Of a stretch of DNA of 21,893 nucleotides, positions 1-9,469 are shown one piece after another. This DNA comes from a virus. The first letter of the stretch is position 1. Each line of letters starts with the position of its first letter. The notes under the pieces were generated by a model that saw only the letters and a list, made by a program, of their open reading frames with translations, had not been told where the DNA came from and did not search any database. The stretch lies in the IMG/VR virus record IMGVR_UViG_3300007276_000353, positions 1 to 21,893 of that record, one strand, 5' to 3'. A program made the position numbers and the translations under genes.

Positions 1-816
1 AGCTACTGCAATGTTTGCAGAGCCATCAAAACTTGTACCACCAATAGTTCTAGCAGTTGTTAAAGTAGCTGCTGAACCTGTTGTGTTTTGATTAAGTGTA
101 CCGATTGTAAAGTCTAGTGTGTTATCTGCATCTTGGTAAGCAACTGTAATTCCTGATTCAGTATTACTCGATACCATAGCACCAACAGTATCAGAAATAA
201 CTTCTGATAAATCTATGTTAGCAGTACCATCAAAAGAAACACCGTGTATGGTTCTTGCTGTGGCTAAAGCTGTTGCAGTAGCTGCAAGTCCTGAAGTGTT
301 TTGATTACCAGCAGTGTTAACTCCCGGTAAGTCTATGTTGGCTGAACCATTAAAGGATACACCACCGATAGTCCTAGCTGTTGCCAGTATGGTCGCTGTT
401 GAAGCATTACCTGTTAATGCACCTGTGAAGCCTGTAGAAGTCAACATTCCTGTTGATGGGTTGTAAGTTAAACCTGTGTCTGTTTCTAAACCCTGTGTAC
501 CTGTCGCACCATCTACAAAAGTGGGGTAAACAGTTTCGTTAGCTGAGTTGTTTGCCGTAATCGTAGCGCCTGTAGCAGTGCCCAAGGCCACCGGTTCGAT
601 GTGGTAAACAGTAATAACCCTGCTATTAGCAGGAGCGGTAGCAAACGTTAAGGTTGTACCGGAAACAGAATAAGTATTGTGAGCCTGAAAAGCACCATCA
701 ATATAAACTTGTAAGTATTTTTCGTCTGTTGCGGCTTGAGTTAGGGTAAAAGTAGTATCACTACCATCCCCTGCAAAGATATCTGTATTCCAAGAAGAAG
801 TGCTTGTGCTAACTTC
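1..816 (-). CDS. Tail fibre continuation in the -1 frame, 3' end outside window
   Basis: This frame is open for 272 codons from 816 to the window edge, with a TAA at 817-819 just before it and no start codon of its own there. It continues the fibre begun at 1100. It first gives a beta-rich domain (LTQAATDEKYLQVYIDGAFQ), then a Gly/Ala/Thr-rich shaft. Three copies of a TARTI[GH]G[VT]SF[DN]G[ST]ANI motif lie at about 4-63, 208-270 and 328-390. This motif is widespread in phage tail fibres, where it forms trimeric shafts. The receptor-binding tip would lie beyond the window. It is confidently fibre sequence, but whether it is translated together with the front part depends on the frame break. 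Confidence 0.75.
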
Positions 817-1100
817 TTAAGTACAACTGCGGTTATCCTTAGTTCTGCTTTATCGCCAGAACTAAATGCACGCGCTGAGGTGTTATCTTGCGCTCTAACA
901 ATGGTTAAAACATGCGTACTACGAGCAGTAACTTTTACTATTTCAGTATTAGTTCCGTCGTCAAACGTACAATAAAAATGCTCACCTGAACTTAAAGATG
1001 GAAAAAGGTTACCATTAACAACAGTAGCACTTGTTGCGCTGTTGTTTAAATCCGCAGCAAGAGTTGTTTTGGCATTATTAGTATATTTAATACTCGCCAT
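741..1100 (-). CDS. Tail fibre N-terminal part, ends in a frame break
   Basis: The ATG at 1100 follows an AGGAG ribosome site. Residues 1-95 (ASIKYTNNAKTTLAADLNNS and onward, through LRITAVVLKKL) look like a normal fibre-attachment domain. The last 25 residues of this frame are an out-of-frame extension. Shifting by one base near 810-816 restores typical fibre sequence (STSTSSWNTDIFAGDGSDTT), which then stays open to the window edge. The intended product is therefore a longer tail fibre, and this 119-residue frame is its broken front. A sequence indel, a natural mutation or programmed -1 frameshifting could explain it. No classical heptameric slippery site is visible at the junction. Confidence 0.7.
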   Translation of the reverse strand: MASIKYTNNAKTTLAADLNNSATSATVVNGNLFPSLSSGEHFYCTFDDGTNTEIVKVTARSTHVLTIVRAQDNTSARAFSSGDKAELRITAVVLKKLAQALLLGIQISLQGMVVILLLP

Positions 1101-1118
1101 TTAAAAAACTCCTAAAAA

Positions 1119-1553
1119 TTAACTAACAGTTACAGTCCAAGTGATCGTAATAGCGTCAGCGGATCCTTTGTTAACTACATCAAACTCAGTGTGACATAAC
1201 AAAGTACCACTAGAAGAGGCATTTAAAATACCTGCTTCTACTACTGCACCTGTTCCTGTGCCAGCTGGAAATGTAGCTATGTAAGTTACTACAGCACCAG
1301 AAACAGCAGCACTTGTAAGGGTAACCCTACCAAGTTCATTTCCTAAAGCAGTATCACCAGCTGCGGGGTTAGTTGTGTCAGATCCGATAGCCATGTGTGT
1401 CATCGCTGCTGGGCTGTTTGAAGTTGTTTTTATCATACTTGCAGCCACAAAGCCTTTACCTGTGGTAACAACTAAGTTATCAATTTCACGTACAACCTCA
1501 TCATTTAGACGAACTTCTACTTTACCTTTTAAATTAAAACCATCATTAATCAT
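1119..1553 (-). CDS. Small beta-rich phage structural protein, unknown
   Basis: This 144-residue protein is rich in Thr, Val, Ala and Gly with alternating hydrophobic strands, opening with NLKGKVEVRLNDEVVREIDN and ending in TITWTVTVS. It resembles small tail-fibre-region proteins common in phages of aquatic bacteria. Those have a conserved MAIGSDTTNPAAGDTALGNE-like loop, present here near residues 53-72, but no biochemical role that I can name. The gene has a good TAGGAG ribosome site that overlaps the stop of the preceding gene. The intact frame and tight spacing support a real gene; a fibre or adaptor part is inferred from position. Confidence 0.7.
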   Translation of the reverse strand: MINDGFNLKGKVEVRLNDEVVREIDNLVVTTGKGFVAASMIKTTSNSPAAMTHMAIGSDTTNPAAGDTALGNELGRVTLTSAAVSGAVVTYIATFPAGTGTGAVVEAGILNASSSGTLLCHTEFDVVNKGSADAITITWTVTVS

Positions 1554-1561
1554 ATTTTCTC

Positions 1562-2440
1562 CTAATTAAATGCAAAAGTGCCTAGTGGGGATGCATTCAG
1601 AACACTGTTTTCACCCGAAATATATAGAACACTTATCGATTCGGATATTGTAGCACTATCTGCTGCAGATGTGCTAAAACTATATGCTAAGGCTTCTGCC
1701 AAAGAAGGAGTCTCAGTAAGTGCCTTAGCTAAAGAAGATGCTGTTGTTTCCGACATTGTCATTGAATCAGAAGCTGGTGTTGTCAAAGCAAAAGCTGATG
1801 ATTCACTTAAAGTAGCAGAGTTCCCAATGCCAGTAGACCAGTCAGTTGTTAATGGATCATCGTTGCTTGCCGTATCAACTAGACTAAGTGATTCAGTAAA
1901 AGTTCTTACAAAACTTACTACTTTACTAAAACTTTCGCTTACAGATGCTGTATCTGCTGAAGCTTTTGCAAAAGAGGATGCTAGTGTTTCAGATATTGAA
2001 GTTGAATTGGCAATAGCTTTACTAAAATTATAGGCTACAGATTCGGAAACAGATGCTGTATCGGCTGAAGCTTTTGCAAAAGAGGATGCTAGTGTTTCAG
2101 ATATTGAGTAAGAATCAGCAACAGCTTTACCAAAACTATGAACTAGAGTCTCTGAAACAGCTGGTGTATCAGCTAAAGATTTTGCAAAAGAGGATGCTAG
2201 TGCTTCAGTTATTGTGGGGGTATCAGCAAGTACTTTAGAAAAAGTTATAACATCTACAGAGTCTGTAATAGAAAGCGTTAAAGCGTTTGGATGCCCAACA
2301 ATGAAGAATAAATCTTTAGAAAAAGCATCTAGTGTTACATCTACAGCCGACAAATTTACATACTGTACAAGACCATTGATGTCTGTAAATGTAACAGTTG
2401 ATTTTAGATCAACATAGTTTAATGTATTTTTGAATGCCAT
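1562..2440 (-). CDS. Repeat protein with 18-residue Ser/Ala units, fibre-associated
   Basis: This 292-residue protein begins with a short non-repeated beta-type region (about residues 1-65). It then carries roughly nine imperfect 18-residue units of the form F-[AS]-K-[AS]-x-A-D-[TS]-x-[ST]-[VI]-S-E-[TS]-[LV]-A-[SY]-[SN], interrupted near 165-215. The repeats are Ser/Ala/Thr-rich, with Asp-Thr and Ser-Glu at fixed places. That would suit a beta-solenoid or an extended helical rod; which one cannot be told by eye. No enzymatic motif is present. The start overlaps the upstream stop, and the TAG stop is part of the TAGGAG ribosome site of the following gene. The position among fibre genes suggests a surface-exposed adhesion or spacer protein. 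Confidence 0.65.
   Translation of the reverse strand: MAFKNTLNYVDLKSTVTFTDINGLVQYVNLSAVDVTLDAFSKDLFFIVGHPNALTLSITDSVDVITFSKVLADTPTITEALASSFAKSLADTPAVSETLVHSFGKAVADSYSISETLASSFAKASADTASVSESVAYNFSKAIANSTSISETLASSFAKASADTASVSESFSKVVSFVRTFTESLSLVDTASNDDPLTTDWSTGIGNSATLSESSAFALTTPASDSMTMSETTASSLAKALTETPSLAEALAYSFSTSAADSATISESISVLYISGENSVLNASPLGTFAFN
1941..2107 (-). repeat. Near-identical 59-bp direct repeats, 108 bp apart
   Basis: Copies at 1941-1999 and 2049-2107 share the plus-strand core AGCTTTTGCAAAAGAGGATG and differ only at one or two bases. The distance of 108 bases is two 54-bp units, so the 18-residue coding periodicity is preserved. Such identity within otherwise diverged units indicates recent duplication or gene conversion. 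Confidence 0.85.
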
Positions 2441-2814
2441 TAATCAAAGTCTTCTCTAACCTTGAATTTAACTAAGTCTTGCACTGTTTGAACGCCGTTA
2501 TTACTTGTTGTGTACTCAAGTTCTCCCTCAAAGGTCCCGGCCTCTGTCCACGTTCCGCTAGGAAATTGAATAGCACACTGGCCATTGGTAGGGCCTGTTA
2601 GAGTAGCTGTAATAGTTTTAGTAATTACAGTAGATCCTACTTTACGTATGCGTAGTTTAACAACACCATTCGTTAAATTAACTGCTTCCCACGTAGTACT
2701 ATCATCAGCGTCTAGTGTAAAACCTGATGCCGCAGCATTGCTGTCTTTCAAAGTGAAATTTAACTGTGGAAGAGTGTCCCCCACTACTAGTTTTAATGTG
2801 TCTGAATATGCCAT
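2440..2814 (-). CDS. Small beta-rich structural protein, BppU N-domain-like
   Basis: This 124-residue protein opens with SDTLKLVVGDTLPQLNFTLK and continues with a beta-rich pattern ending in a Val-Lys-Phe-Lys-Val-Arg strand. This style is that of the immunoglobulin-like N-terminal domain of baseplate upper proteins (BppU_N) and of small adaptor domains used to mount fibres. It has a good ribosome site (AGAGGTAA) ahead of its ATG and follows the giant gene after 31 bases. Its stop overlaps the next gene's ATG. It probably joins tail and fibre components. The domain likeness is by eye; a profile search would decide it. Confidence 0.65.
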   Translation of the reverse strand: MAYSDTLKLVVGDTLPQLNFTLKDSNAAASGFTLDADDSTTWEAVNLTNGVVKLRIRKVGSTVITKTITATLTGPTNGQCAIQFPSGTWTEAGTFEGELEYTTSNNGVQTVQDLVKFKVREDFD

Positions 2815-2845
2815 AAATTACCTCTTATTATATACACGTTACGCT

Positions 2846-5800
2846 TTAAAAGGAAAACGGATTGTAATCATCTAGTTTTGCATCACCTTGCCACAGGTTT
2901 TCTACCCTTTCTGCGGTTGGCCCTAACCCGTTTACAAACCAGGAACTACCATATTCGTCTGCCTGTGTCATTCCGTAAATTAATCCATAAGCGCCAGCCA
3001 CACCACTTCGGTCTAATATCTCTATGAAATACTCCCCCCAAGGCATGTTGTCAGAGCGGAATGCAGTAGCATCCCCACCCCTGCGTAAGTATTTAATAAA
3101 TTCTCTTATTTCTAAACCAACAGCCGTTAAAGGCAGCAGGGTTACTGCTCCTAAAATTAAAGGTAAAGCTGTACTAGGCACTAACCCATCTTTTGCGTGT
3201 CTATTTTTTGTTTCTCTTATGGCACCACCAACGATGTTTTTTCCAAAAGCATAAAAGAAAGATTTAAGTTGCCAAATTAAAGCTGTGTATGGGTTTGAAG
3301 CCCAAACAGGTCTTTCAGCTGCACTTGGTCTAACAATAGATTCTTCTACAAACCTACCAATAGCTGCTTTTATTTTAGCGCCTTCGGGGCCAGAAAGATC
3401 TCGTTTGTTTTCTGATTTGCTCCAAGCTAATACTTCCTCTCTAGTAAGCTCTAGTTCTCTTAAATACCTATTACTCTCTGCATCATTTGTTTTAGCTAAA
3501 TTTATTAAGAATTGTTCGCCCATACCCGCTGCAAATATTCTTGTAAACTTAGTAAAAAAGTCTAAACCAATTACCTTAAAATACTTATTTGCTAAAAATT
3601 TGGTTTCTTTTGTCATGAAACCCAATTCAGCAACATTAATGTACATAGTTTCTAATGAGTCGTGTGTAATAACTCCTAAGTCTTTTGCAAATTGTTCTGC
3701 AGCTTCTCGGTTTTTAAGATAATACTTTACTTGGTCCATTGTCTGACCAAAATTGTTCATGCCTTTACTACGTAAAATGGGTCCTGCTAAATCTGGTAAA
3801 GAAGCAAGCGTAGTAAAAGTCAAAATCGTAACCATGTTAGTTAAAAGCCCCCAACTGTTTATTTGCCTGGCCCAACCAGACATGCCAAGCCCAACACGGC
3901 CAAGCATAGCTTCCATCGCTCTACGGGCGCCTCGCCTATCATTAACATCTTTTATTCTAGAAAGAAGAACTTCTGTAGCTTTCCAACCAGTTAGATCATT
4001 AACAAAACCAGAAGACTCTGTTCCAACAATAGCATTAGCGGCATCTTCACCTAGCTGGCTTGCAATGTTATCCCAATCTTGTGCAGTACTTGTTACTCGT
4101 GCTCTTTTGTCATACTCAACTCGTTTTACTGTATCTTCTATATAAGCTTTTAGGCTATAAGCTGCTGGATTAAGAAGTTCTATATCTTTTGATCCTTCGG
4201 GATTTATTTGACCCTGTTCATTAAGGCCCCGCCTAGCGGCCTCAGTTGGTATTGATTTAAAATATTTGACCCTTGCTTGGTTCATACCAAGAGATAAAGT
4301 AGAAATGCCATTGTCAGTTTTTGCGATGGCTTCGTTGTCTTCATCAGTTTCTAACCAAGATTCAACATAAGACTCCCAATTTTTATATGTAACACCTTGA
4401 CCATCAGTTATGTTTCTTACAGTTGGGTTGTACTTCCTTAAAAGCTTAGCCATCATCGCTCTTTTTTCAGGGCTTTGTCGCAGTTCTGCTAAACTCCATT
4501 TTCTTGGAAAGAAGTCTGGAAGTTTTAAAACACCTTCTAAATTACCATCAATATAAGTATCATAAAACTCACTTAAAAATTCTCTCATTTTTTGTGCTTC
4601 TGGACTAAGTTCAGCTGTAGGTGTACTAGCTTCCGCTTCTTCTGCTATTCGAGTTAGGGCTTCCATGTTAGGCTCGCCATTTTTTTTCTTGGGAACTAAC
4701 GAATAAATTTGATTTAGTTTTTGGTTTATAACTAAAATACGAACATTTATATATCCACTTTTATCTTCGCTTTGTGATTCCGAATACATAATTGCTGCAA
4801 GAGCGGGACTTAGTTCTTTTAAGTAACCATGTGCAGTTTTAAACACATAATTTAAAGATACATGTTTTTTATCTTTTGGCAAAAGTGGCAAAGGGGCTCT
4901 TAGTAAAGCTTCTACTTGACGTTTTATAAAGAACAACGCTTGTCTAGATACACCTTTTGGAGTATCTATTGTTTGCTCCATTACATCTAATACCCTATAA
5001 ACTTCTGCTTTTTGGTCCCTGGTAAAGTTATTAAATGTTGTTTTTTTATTCCCTGGTGGAGATAGGTTAGCAACTTGTTGGACTCCATTCATGTAAGTTA
5101 CAAAGTCTGGGTCTAGAGTAAATCTACCTTTTGCTTGCTTGTTAACTATATCGAAGAATTTTTTTAATCTTTGTATAATACGTTTAAAGTAAGACTGTAC
5201 AAAGTTAGTGGCTTTTTGATCTGGGTCTAACGCATAAACAGAATATTGATCCGCATACCATTCTTCAAAACCAAATTTACCATCATACTTTGTGCTACCT
5301 TGATCCTGCAAAGCTTTTTTTGCTTTAGCAAAAGCGTTGTCTAGTAATTTTTTAAGTTGTGGAATTTCTAAAGAACGTTCTAATTCGTGTCTATAAACAC
5401 CATGCCCTATTTCATGGCCTAACGCCCTGAGCATAAACGCAAACTGTTCGTCTGTGGGCTTTTGCTGCAAGTTTAAAATAATTACGTCTCCTTGCGCACC
5501 AAACTGTACTATCCGAGCAGGTTTTCCTGTTTTACGCATATCCTCTTTTATGTTCTCTACAATCCATTTAGCATTTCGAGAAACCCCTTTTTCATCTTCA
5601 TAGATATTATTAAACTCGCTGCCTAGCACAATGTCATCGTCAAGCGAAATAATACGTAAAGTTCGACCATACTTTAGCTGAGTGTTAATAGCATTTAAAA
5701 GTACATCAACTATAGAAACCCCTTTAGCCCCAGCAAAAGCACCAAACAAGTTTTCTCGTTTAAAGTAATCTTTTACTCTTTGTGTTGCTGAAGTTCTTTT

Positions 5801-8800
5801 GTTTTCTACACCTTGTTGTTTTTGAGTACTTAAGTAAGTTTTCCCTACTTTTGCGGAATTAGCGTTTAAAACATTTATGTGTGCGTCATAACCAAACTCA
5901 TCTCTTATACCACCCGCTTGCATTTGTTCTATTTCGTTTGCTTCTACGTCTATTGTTTCATTTAAAGAAGCTGCTTCGCTGTCTGTAAAAATACCTTCTT
6001 CTCGAGCAATGTCTTGCAGGTATTCTTGAAATTGTTTTAAATATTCGCGTTCTGATAAAAAAACCTTTTTTGTAGGCCCTACAAAATAATAAAAAGGTTT
6101 TTTAATAGTTTTTGTTTCCCCTTTTTTAGTCGTTCCTTTTTTTTCTAAAGGTACTACATCTTGAAAACCTCTTGCCTGTTTAAACTCGTTTTCAAAATCT
6201 TGTCTTGTGTATCCTTCGTACCGACCAAAAGGTTTTTCTCGGTTAAGTTTTGACTCGTTAGCTATAAAAACTATTCCTGCGCTCGGTACTTTCATACTAG
6301 CGCCAGTAACAATATTTTGCACTGTGCTTGCGCCTGAAGTTGTTCGTTCTGTTTTAAATATAGGCTCCCCCGCGTTATTTAGTTTTGGAATAGGGTTACC
6401 TTTATTATCTACTTTGTTTGTTCCATCTTTATTTTCTTCATAAACTGGAACCTGTTGTTCTAGTGTGTTTCCAGCACCCGTATCAAAAGCCAGCTGTTCT
6501 GATGTCCCTTCTAAGCCCGTTAAAGAACCTACAATTTGTTTTACGTCAGAATTAATAATGGTGTTTAGTGCCTTATTACTAACAGGTTCTTTTTTTATTG
6601 GAACTCCAACCTCAACAGAACCCGCTTTGTTTACAACAAATTTATCGCCCTGTTTTTTAAAGTTGCTTATTTTAACCGCATTAACTTCCGCATTAGTCAT
6701 GCTAGCAACTCTTTTGCCTTTGTATTCTATTGGTTGATTTAATTCTTCAGCTATACCAATTAAATTTTTAAAACCCTGTCGGTTTCTTTCTGCAGGGGAT
6801 AAAGAAGAATCTACTTCGTTACTATCATCTGCATACACTGCGTAATTAATAAGAGTAAGAATATCTACAGACTCCCCATTTATAGTAAAAGCTCGTGCTT
6901 CTGGAGAATCGTTTACTTCTTCTCTTTGTTGTCTGTAAGAGGCTTCTTTAGCTCTTTGTATTGCTTTGTCAAAGTCAGCTTGTTCTTGGCTTAAATCTGC
7001 AATAATAGAGTAAGCAGATTCTCCTTCTATTGGGTTGCCTTCTTTATCTACAGCTGGAACTTTTGATAATATAAAGTTTGATTTATCATCTCTTTTTTTT
7101 AGTCTAGTAAATTCGTTTAGTTTACCTTTAGGTACATCATCGATTCTTTGTACTCCGTCTTCGTAAGAAGTCCAAAAAGATCTTTCTCTGTCATCGTCTA
7201 ACGAATCTAAAAAGTCTTTTTTTTCTTCTATAGAAGGTTTTTGTTTATCCCCTATAGTTTTGTTTTTGTAACTAGAAGGTGTTAAAGCGGGTTCGGCTAA
7301 AACTTCTGTATCAACTTCCGCATTAACTGTTAAGTTACCACCTTCAAACGCATCAGCTAAAGTTCCACCAAACTCTGTTTGCCCTTCATCTCCAGCTGTT
7401 TCATAAGTAGGATCATCGTCTTCTACTACGTCTTTAACAGTTACTTTTTCTGGGCCTTTGTCTTCGCGTCTTATTTGTTCAAGTCTAGCTGCGTTAAAGT
7501 GTAAGCGAGCACTAGTATAAATTCCTTCTTTTGGGTTTGCGGTGTTCAGTGTATCTGTTAGCAACGTTATTAATTCTTTTAGCTCTGCATCAGTTAAATC
7601 TTTTATTTTTTTATCGCGGAATTTTGCAAACTTTTTACCTGTTTGCGTAATTTTAAAATTAGGGTTTGATGCATTAAGTGTTGTTGCACTTGGGCCCCCT
7701 AGTAAAACGTTTTCCCCTGCTTGGTTTATTACTCTTAAAGAACCCTTTGCGCTTACCGCAGTAACTTTAGCCTTATACCTTTCTCCCTTAGCATTGTAAA
7801 CATCAATCTCATCCCCTACTTCTAGAGTTGCAAGGTCTTGAGGGTTTGCTGCCTGGGCTCCATCTGCGGTGTCAGAAGGATCAGTACGTTGATCTGGCTG
7901 TTTTTTAGCTTCTTGTTCCTTATTTAACCTTGCTTGTTTTTCTTCTCCAGTTTGTTCTTTATCAGCTTTGGTAACAGTAACTTCGCCCGCGGCAAGTTCT
8001 TCTTTATATCTATCCCTAGCATTTTTTTCTGCAACTTTTTCACCAGCTTTGTTTGTGGACTGCGTAAATACATGATTACCATCTTTGTCTTTTACTACAA
8101 AAACAATTTCGTCGTCTATATTTTGAGGTTGGCTAAACCCTAAAAGCTCTTGTTTATATTCTTCGGTTAGCCCCCCTCTTTCTAGCATTTCTTTTTGTAT
8201 AGTTGATGACTCTTTTGCTTGAACTATAGCAACGCTGCCCTTTTCTTCGTCTACAAGAATCTCTACATCATTTATGTCTTTTATATTTTGGTTTCCAGAC
8301 TGTGTTGCCCAAATATTCTTTACAATTTCGTTAGCCTGTTCTTTTGTTGTGTTTTCTAAAACCACAGCTCTTCTTGCAGACTTAGATTTTACAAGATCAT
8401 TTATTTGTGCGATTAAATCAGCATCTGGTTCTACTTGAGTTCTACCATCTAGAACTTGTTGTGATTCTTCTTGGTTTAAATCTGCTTGAACTTCTCTGCC
8501 AGTCGACAATAAATTGTAGGCTTTCGCTATAACGCTTGTAGGAGCTGCTCTAGCACCACCGGCAAACGCTCCAACAAAAGCCGACTCCAACATGCGCATT
8601 TTTGCTTCTTGTGCTGAGTAATCAGGGTCTATTGCAAACCGTTGCGCAACTAACGTTCCTTCTTGTAAAGTTTCAGTTACGCCTTCTACTACAAAACTTT
8701 GCCCTGATTTTATAGCTACGGCTTTAGCCAGTTCTTTCATAAAAACACCAGCGGCCATGTCGCCAGCAACGGCGTCTCCCAAAGCCATTTTGGTCATGCC

Positions 8801-9289
8801 CCTAAAGAAAAGGCCTTCAGATAAAGTACCAAGTAGGGCTTGTGGTATACCCAAAGCGGCGGCCATTTTTGCTTCTTCTTTTGTTAGTTCAAAACCGGCA
8901 TCATCATATTCTTTTAATGCTTGGGACGAACCTACTACGTACTCTTGGCCAAATGCGCCTGTGCCCATTCCAATTTTAGTAGCTGTAGTGCTTGTATAAG
9001 TTCTAGCAGCTCTTGCCGCGTTATACCCGTTTTCAACAAACTCTGCTTCTGCTGCGGTTAGTTTTATGTTATTTTTTTTCTTTCTAGCAATTGTATTAAA
9101 CTTCTTTTTTAAAAAAGCTCGGCTTGCAAAAGTTACTCCACCTTTTCCAAGGTTAGCTACAATACCGCCAACACCCGCAGATATTACAGACGTCATGGCC
9201 ATTGGCGTAAAAGACCCTACGCCTTTTACTACTTGTTCTACAAAACCACTAAAAGTAGGAGCGTCGTAAAACTCTTCAAAAGCACCCAT
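2846..9289 (-). CDS. Giant ejection-type virion protein with metallopeptidase motif
   Basis: From its first in-frame ATG this protein has 2147 residues. It most likely is an ejected, multidomain protein occupying the T7 gp16 slot. An N-terminal region has Gly/Ala-rich hydrophobic segments. A small beta-barrel-like piece (LEVGDEIDVYNAKGERYKAK) sits near residues 486-536. A zinc-peptidase motif HEIGH is at residues 1292-1296, with EEWYAD at 1342-1347 supplying a possible third ligand. Long helical regions follow, then hydrophobic segments near 1818-1838 and 2040-2060 that could span a membrane. The ATG at 9289 has no Shine-Dalgarno, and the same frame remains open upstream to 9469 with protein-like sequence (SLGETFGEAVRAGGKQFESD). 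The real start is therefore probably near 9473 or the lysozyme is fused. Host target is unknown. Confidence 0.85.
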   Translation of the reverse strand: MGAFEEFYDAPTFSGFVEQVVKGVGSFTPMAMTSVISAGVGGIVANLGKGGVTFASRAFLKKKFNTIARKKKNNIKLTAAEAEFVENGYNAARAARTYTSTTATKIGMGTGAFGQEYVVGSSQALKEYDDAGFELTKEEAKMAAALGIPQALLGTLSEGLFFRGMTKMALGDAVAGDMAAGVFMKELAKAVAIKSGQSFVVEGVTETLQEGTLVAQRFAIDPDYSAQEAKMRMLESAFVGAFAGGARAAPTSVIAKAYNLLSTGREVQADLNQEESQQVLDGRTQVEPDADLIAQINDLVKSKSARRAVVLENTTKEQANEIVKNIWATQSGNQNIKDINDVEILVDEEKGSVAIVQAKESSTIQKEMLERGGLTEEYKQELLGFSQPQNIDDEIVFVVKDKDGNHVFTQSTNKAGEKVAEKNARDRYKEELAAGEVTVTKADKEQTGEEKQARLNKEQEAKKQPDQRTDPSDTADGAQAANPQDLATLEVGDEIDVYNAKGERYKAKVTAVSAKGSLRVINQAGENVLLGGPSATTLNASNPNFKITQTGKKFAKFRDKKIKDLTDAELKELITLLTDTLNTANPKEGIYTSARLHFNAARLEQIRREDKGPEKVTVKDVVEDDDPTYETAGDEGQTEFGGTLADAFEGGNLTVNAEVDTEVLAEPALTPSSYKNKTIGDKQKPSIEEKKDFLDSLDDDRERSFWTSYEDGVQRIDDVPKGKLNEFTRLKKRDDKSNFILSKVPAVDKEGNPIEGESAYSIIADLSQEQADFDKAIQRAKEASYRQQREEVNDSPEARAFTINGESVDILTLINYAVYADDSNEVDSSLSPAERNRQGFKNLIGIAEELNQPIEYKGKRVASMTNAEVNAVKISNFKKQGDKFVVNKAGSVEVGVPIKKEPVSNKALNTIINSDVKQIVGSLTGLEGTSEQLAFDTGAGNTLEQQVPVYEENKDGTNKVDNKGNPIPKLNNAGEPIFKTERTTSGASTVQNIVTGASMKVPSAGIVFIANESKLNREKPFGRYEGYTRQDFENEFKQARGFQDVVPLEKKGTTKKGETKTIKKPFYYFVGPTKKVFLSEREYLKQFQEYLQDIAREEGIFTDSEAASLNETIDVEANEIEQMQAGGIRDEFGYDAHINVLNANSAKVGKTYLSTQKQQGVENKRTSATQRVKDYFKRENLFGAFAGAKGVSIVDVLLNAINTQLKYGRTLRIISLDDDIVLGSEFNNIYEDEKGVSRNAKWIVENIKEDMRKTGKPARIVQFGAQGDVIILNLQQKPTDEQFAFMLRALGHEIGHGVYRHELERSLEIPQLKKLLDNAFAKAKKALQDQGSTKYDGKFGFEEWYADQYSVYALDPDQKATNFVQSYFKRIIQRLKKFFDIVNKQAKGRFTLDPDFVTYMNGVQQVANLSPPGNKKTTFNNFTRDQKAEVYRVLDVMEQTIDTPKGVSRQALFFIKRQVEALLRAPLPLLPKDKKHVSLNYVFKTAHGYLKELSPALAAIMYSESQSEDKSGYINVRILVINQKLNQIYSLVPKKKNGEPNMEALTRIAEEAEASTPTAELSPEAQKMREFLSEFYDTYIDGNLEGVLKLPDFFPRKWSLAELRQSPEKRAMMAKLLRKYNPTVRNITDGQGVTYKNWESYVESWLETDEDNEAIAKTDNGISTLSLGMNQARVKYFKSIPTEAARRGLNEQGQINPEGSKDIELLNPAAYSLKAYIEDTVKRVEYDKRARVTSTAQDWDNIASQLGEDAANAIVGTESSGFVNDLTGWKATEVLLSRIKDVNDRRGARRAMEAMLGRVGLGMSGWARQINSWGLLTNMVTILTFTTLASLPDLAGPILRSKGMNNFGQTMDQVKYYLKNREAAEQFAKDLGVITHDSLETMYINVAELGFMTKETKFLANKYFKVIGLDFFTKFTRIFAAGMGEQFLINLAKTNDAESNRYLRELELTREEVLAWSKSENKRDLSGPEGAKIKAAIGRFVEESIVRPSAAERPVWASNPYTALIWQLKSFFYAFGKNIVGGAIRETKNRHAKDGLVPSTALPLILGAVTLLPLTAVGLEIREFIKYLRRGGDATAFRSDNMPWGEYFIEILDRSGVAGAYGLIYGMTQADEYGSSWFVNGLGPTAERVENLWQGDAKLDDYNPFSF

Positions 9290-9469
9290 TTGGCTAAGTA
9301 TTTCTGAAGCGCTGTCGTCTAAAATTTTAGCGTTACCTAACTTAACACGTGCTGCTTCGTCATTACCGGTTAATAAATTACCAATAGCACCAAACGTGTA
9401 AATATCGGATTCAAACTGTTTTCCACCCGCTCTAACTGCTTCTCCAAAAGTTTCACCAAGGCTTAATTT

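Noticed and set aside
1941-2107. CRISPR array
   Set aside because: The direct repeats are coding, follow a 54-bp protein periodicity and have no unique spacers or palindromic repeat ends.
1-2440. Diversity-generating retroelement acting on the fibre genes
   Set aside because: No reverse transcriptase and no template/variable repeat pair with adenine-specific differences are seen; the repeats are in-frame structural units.
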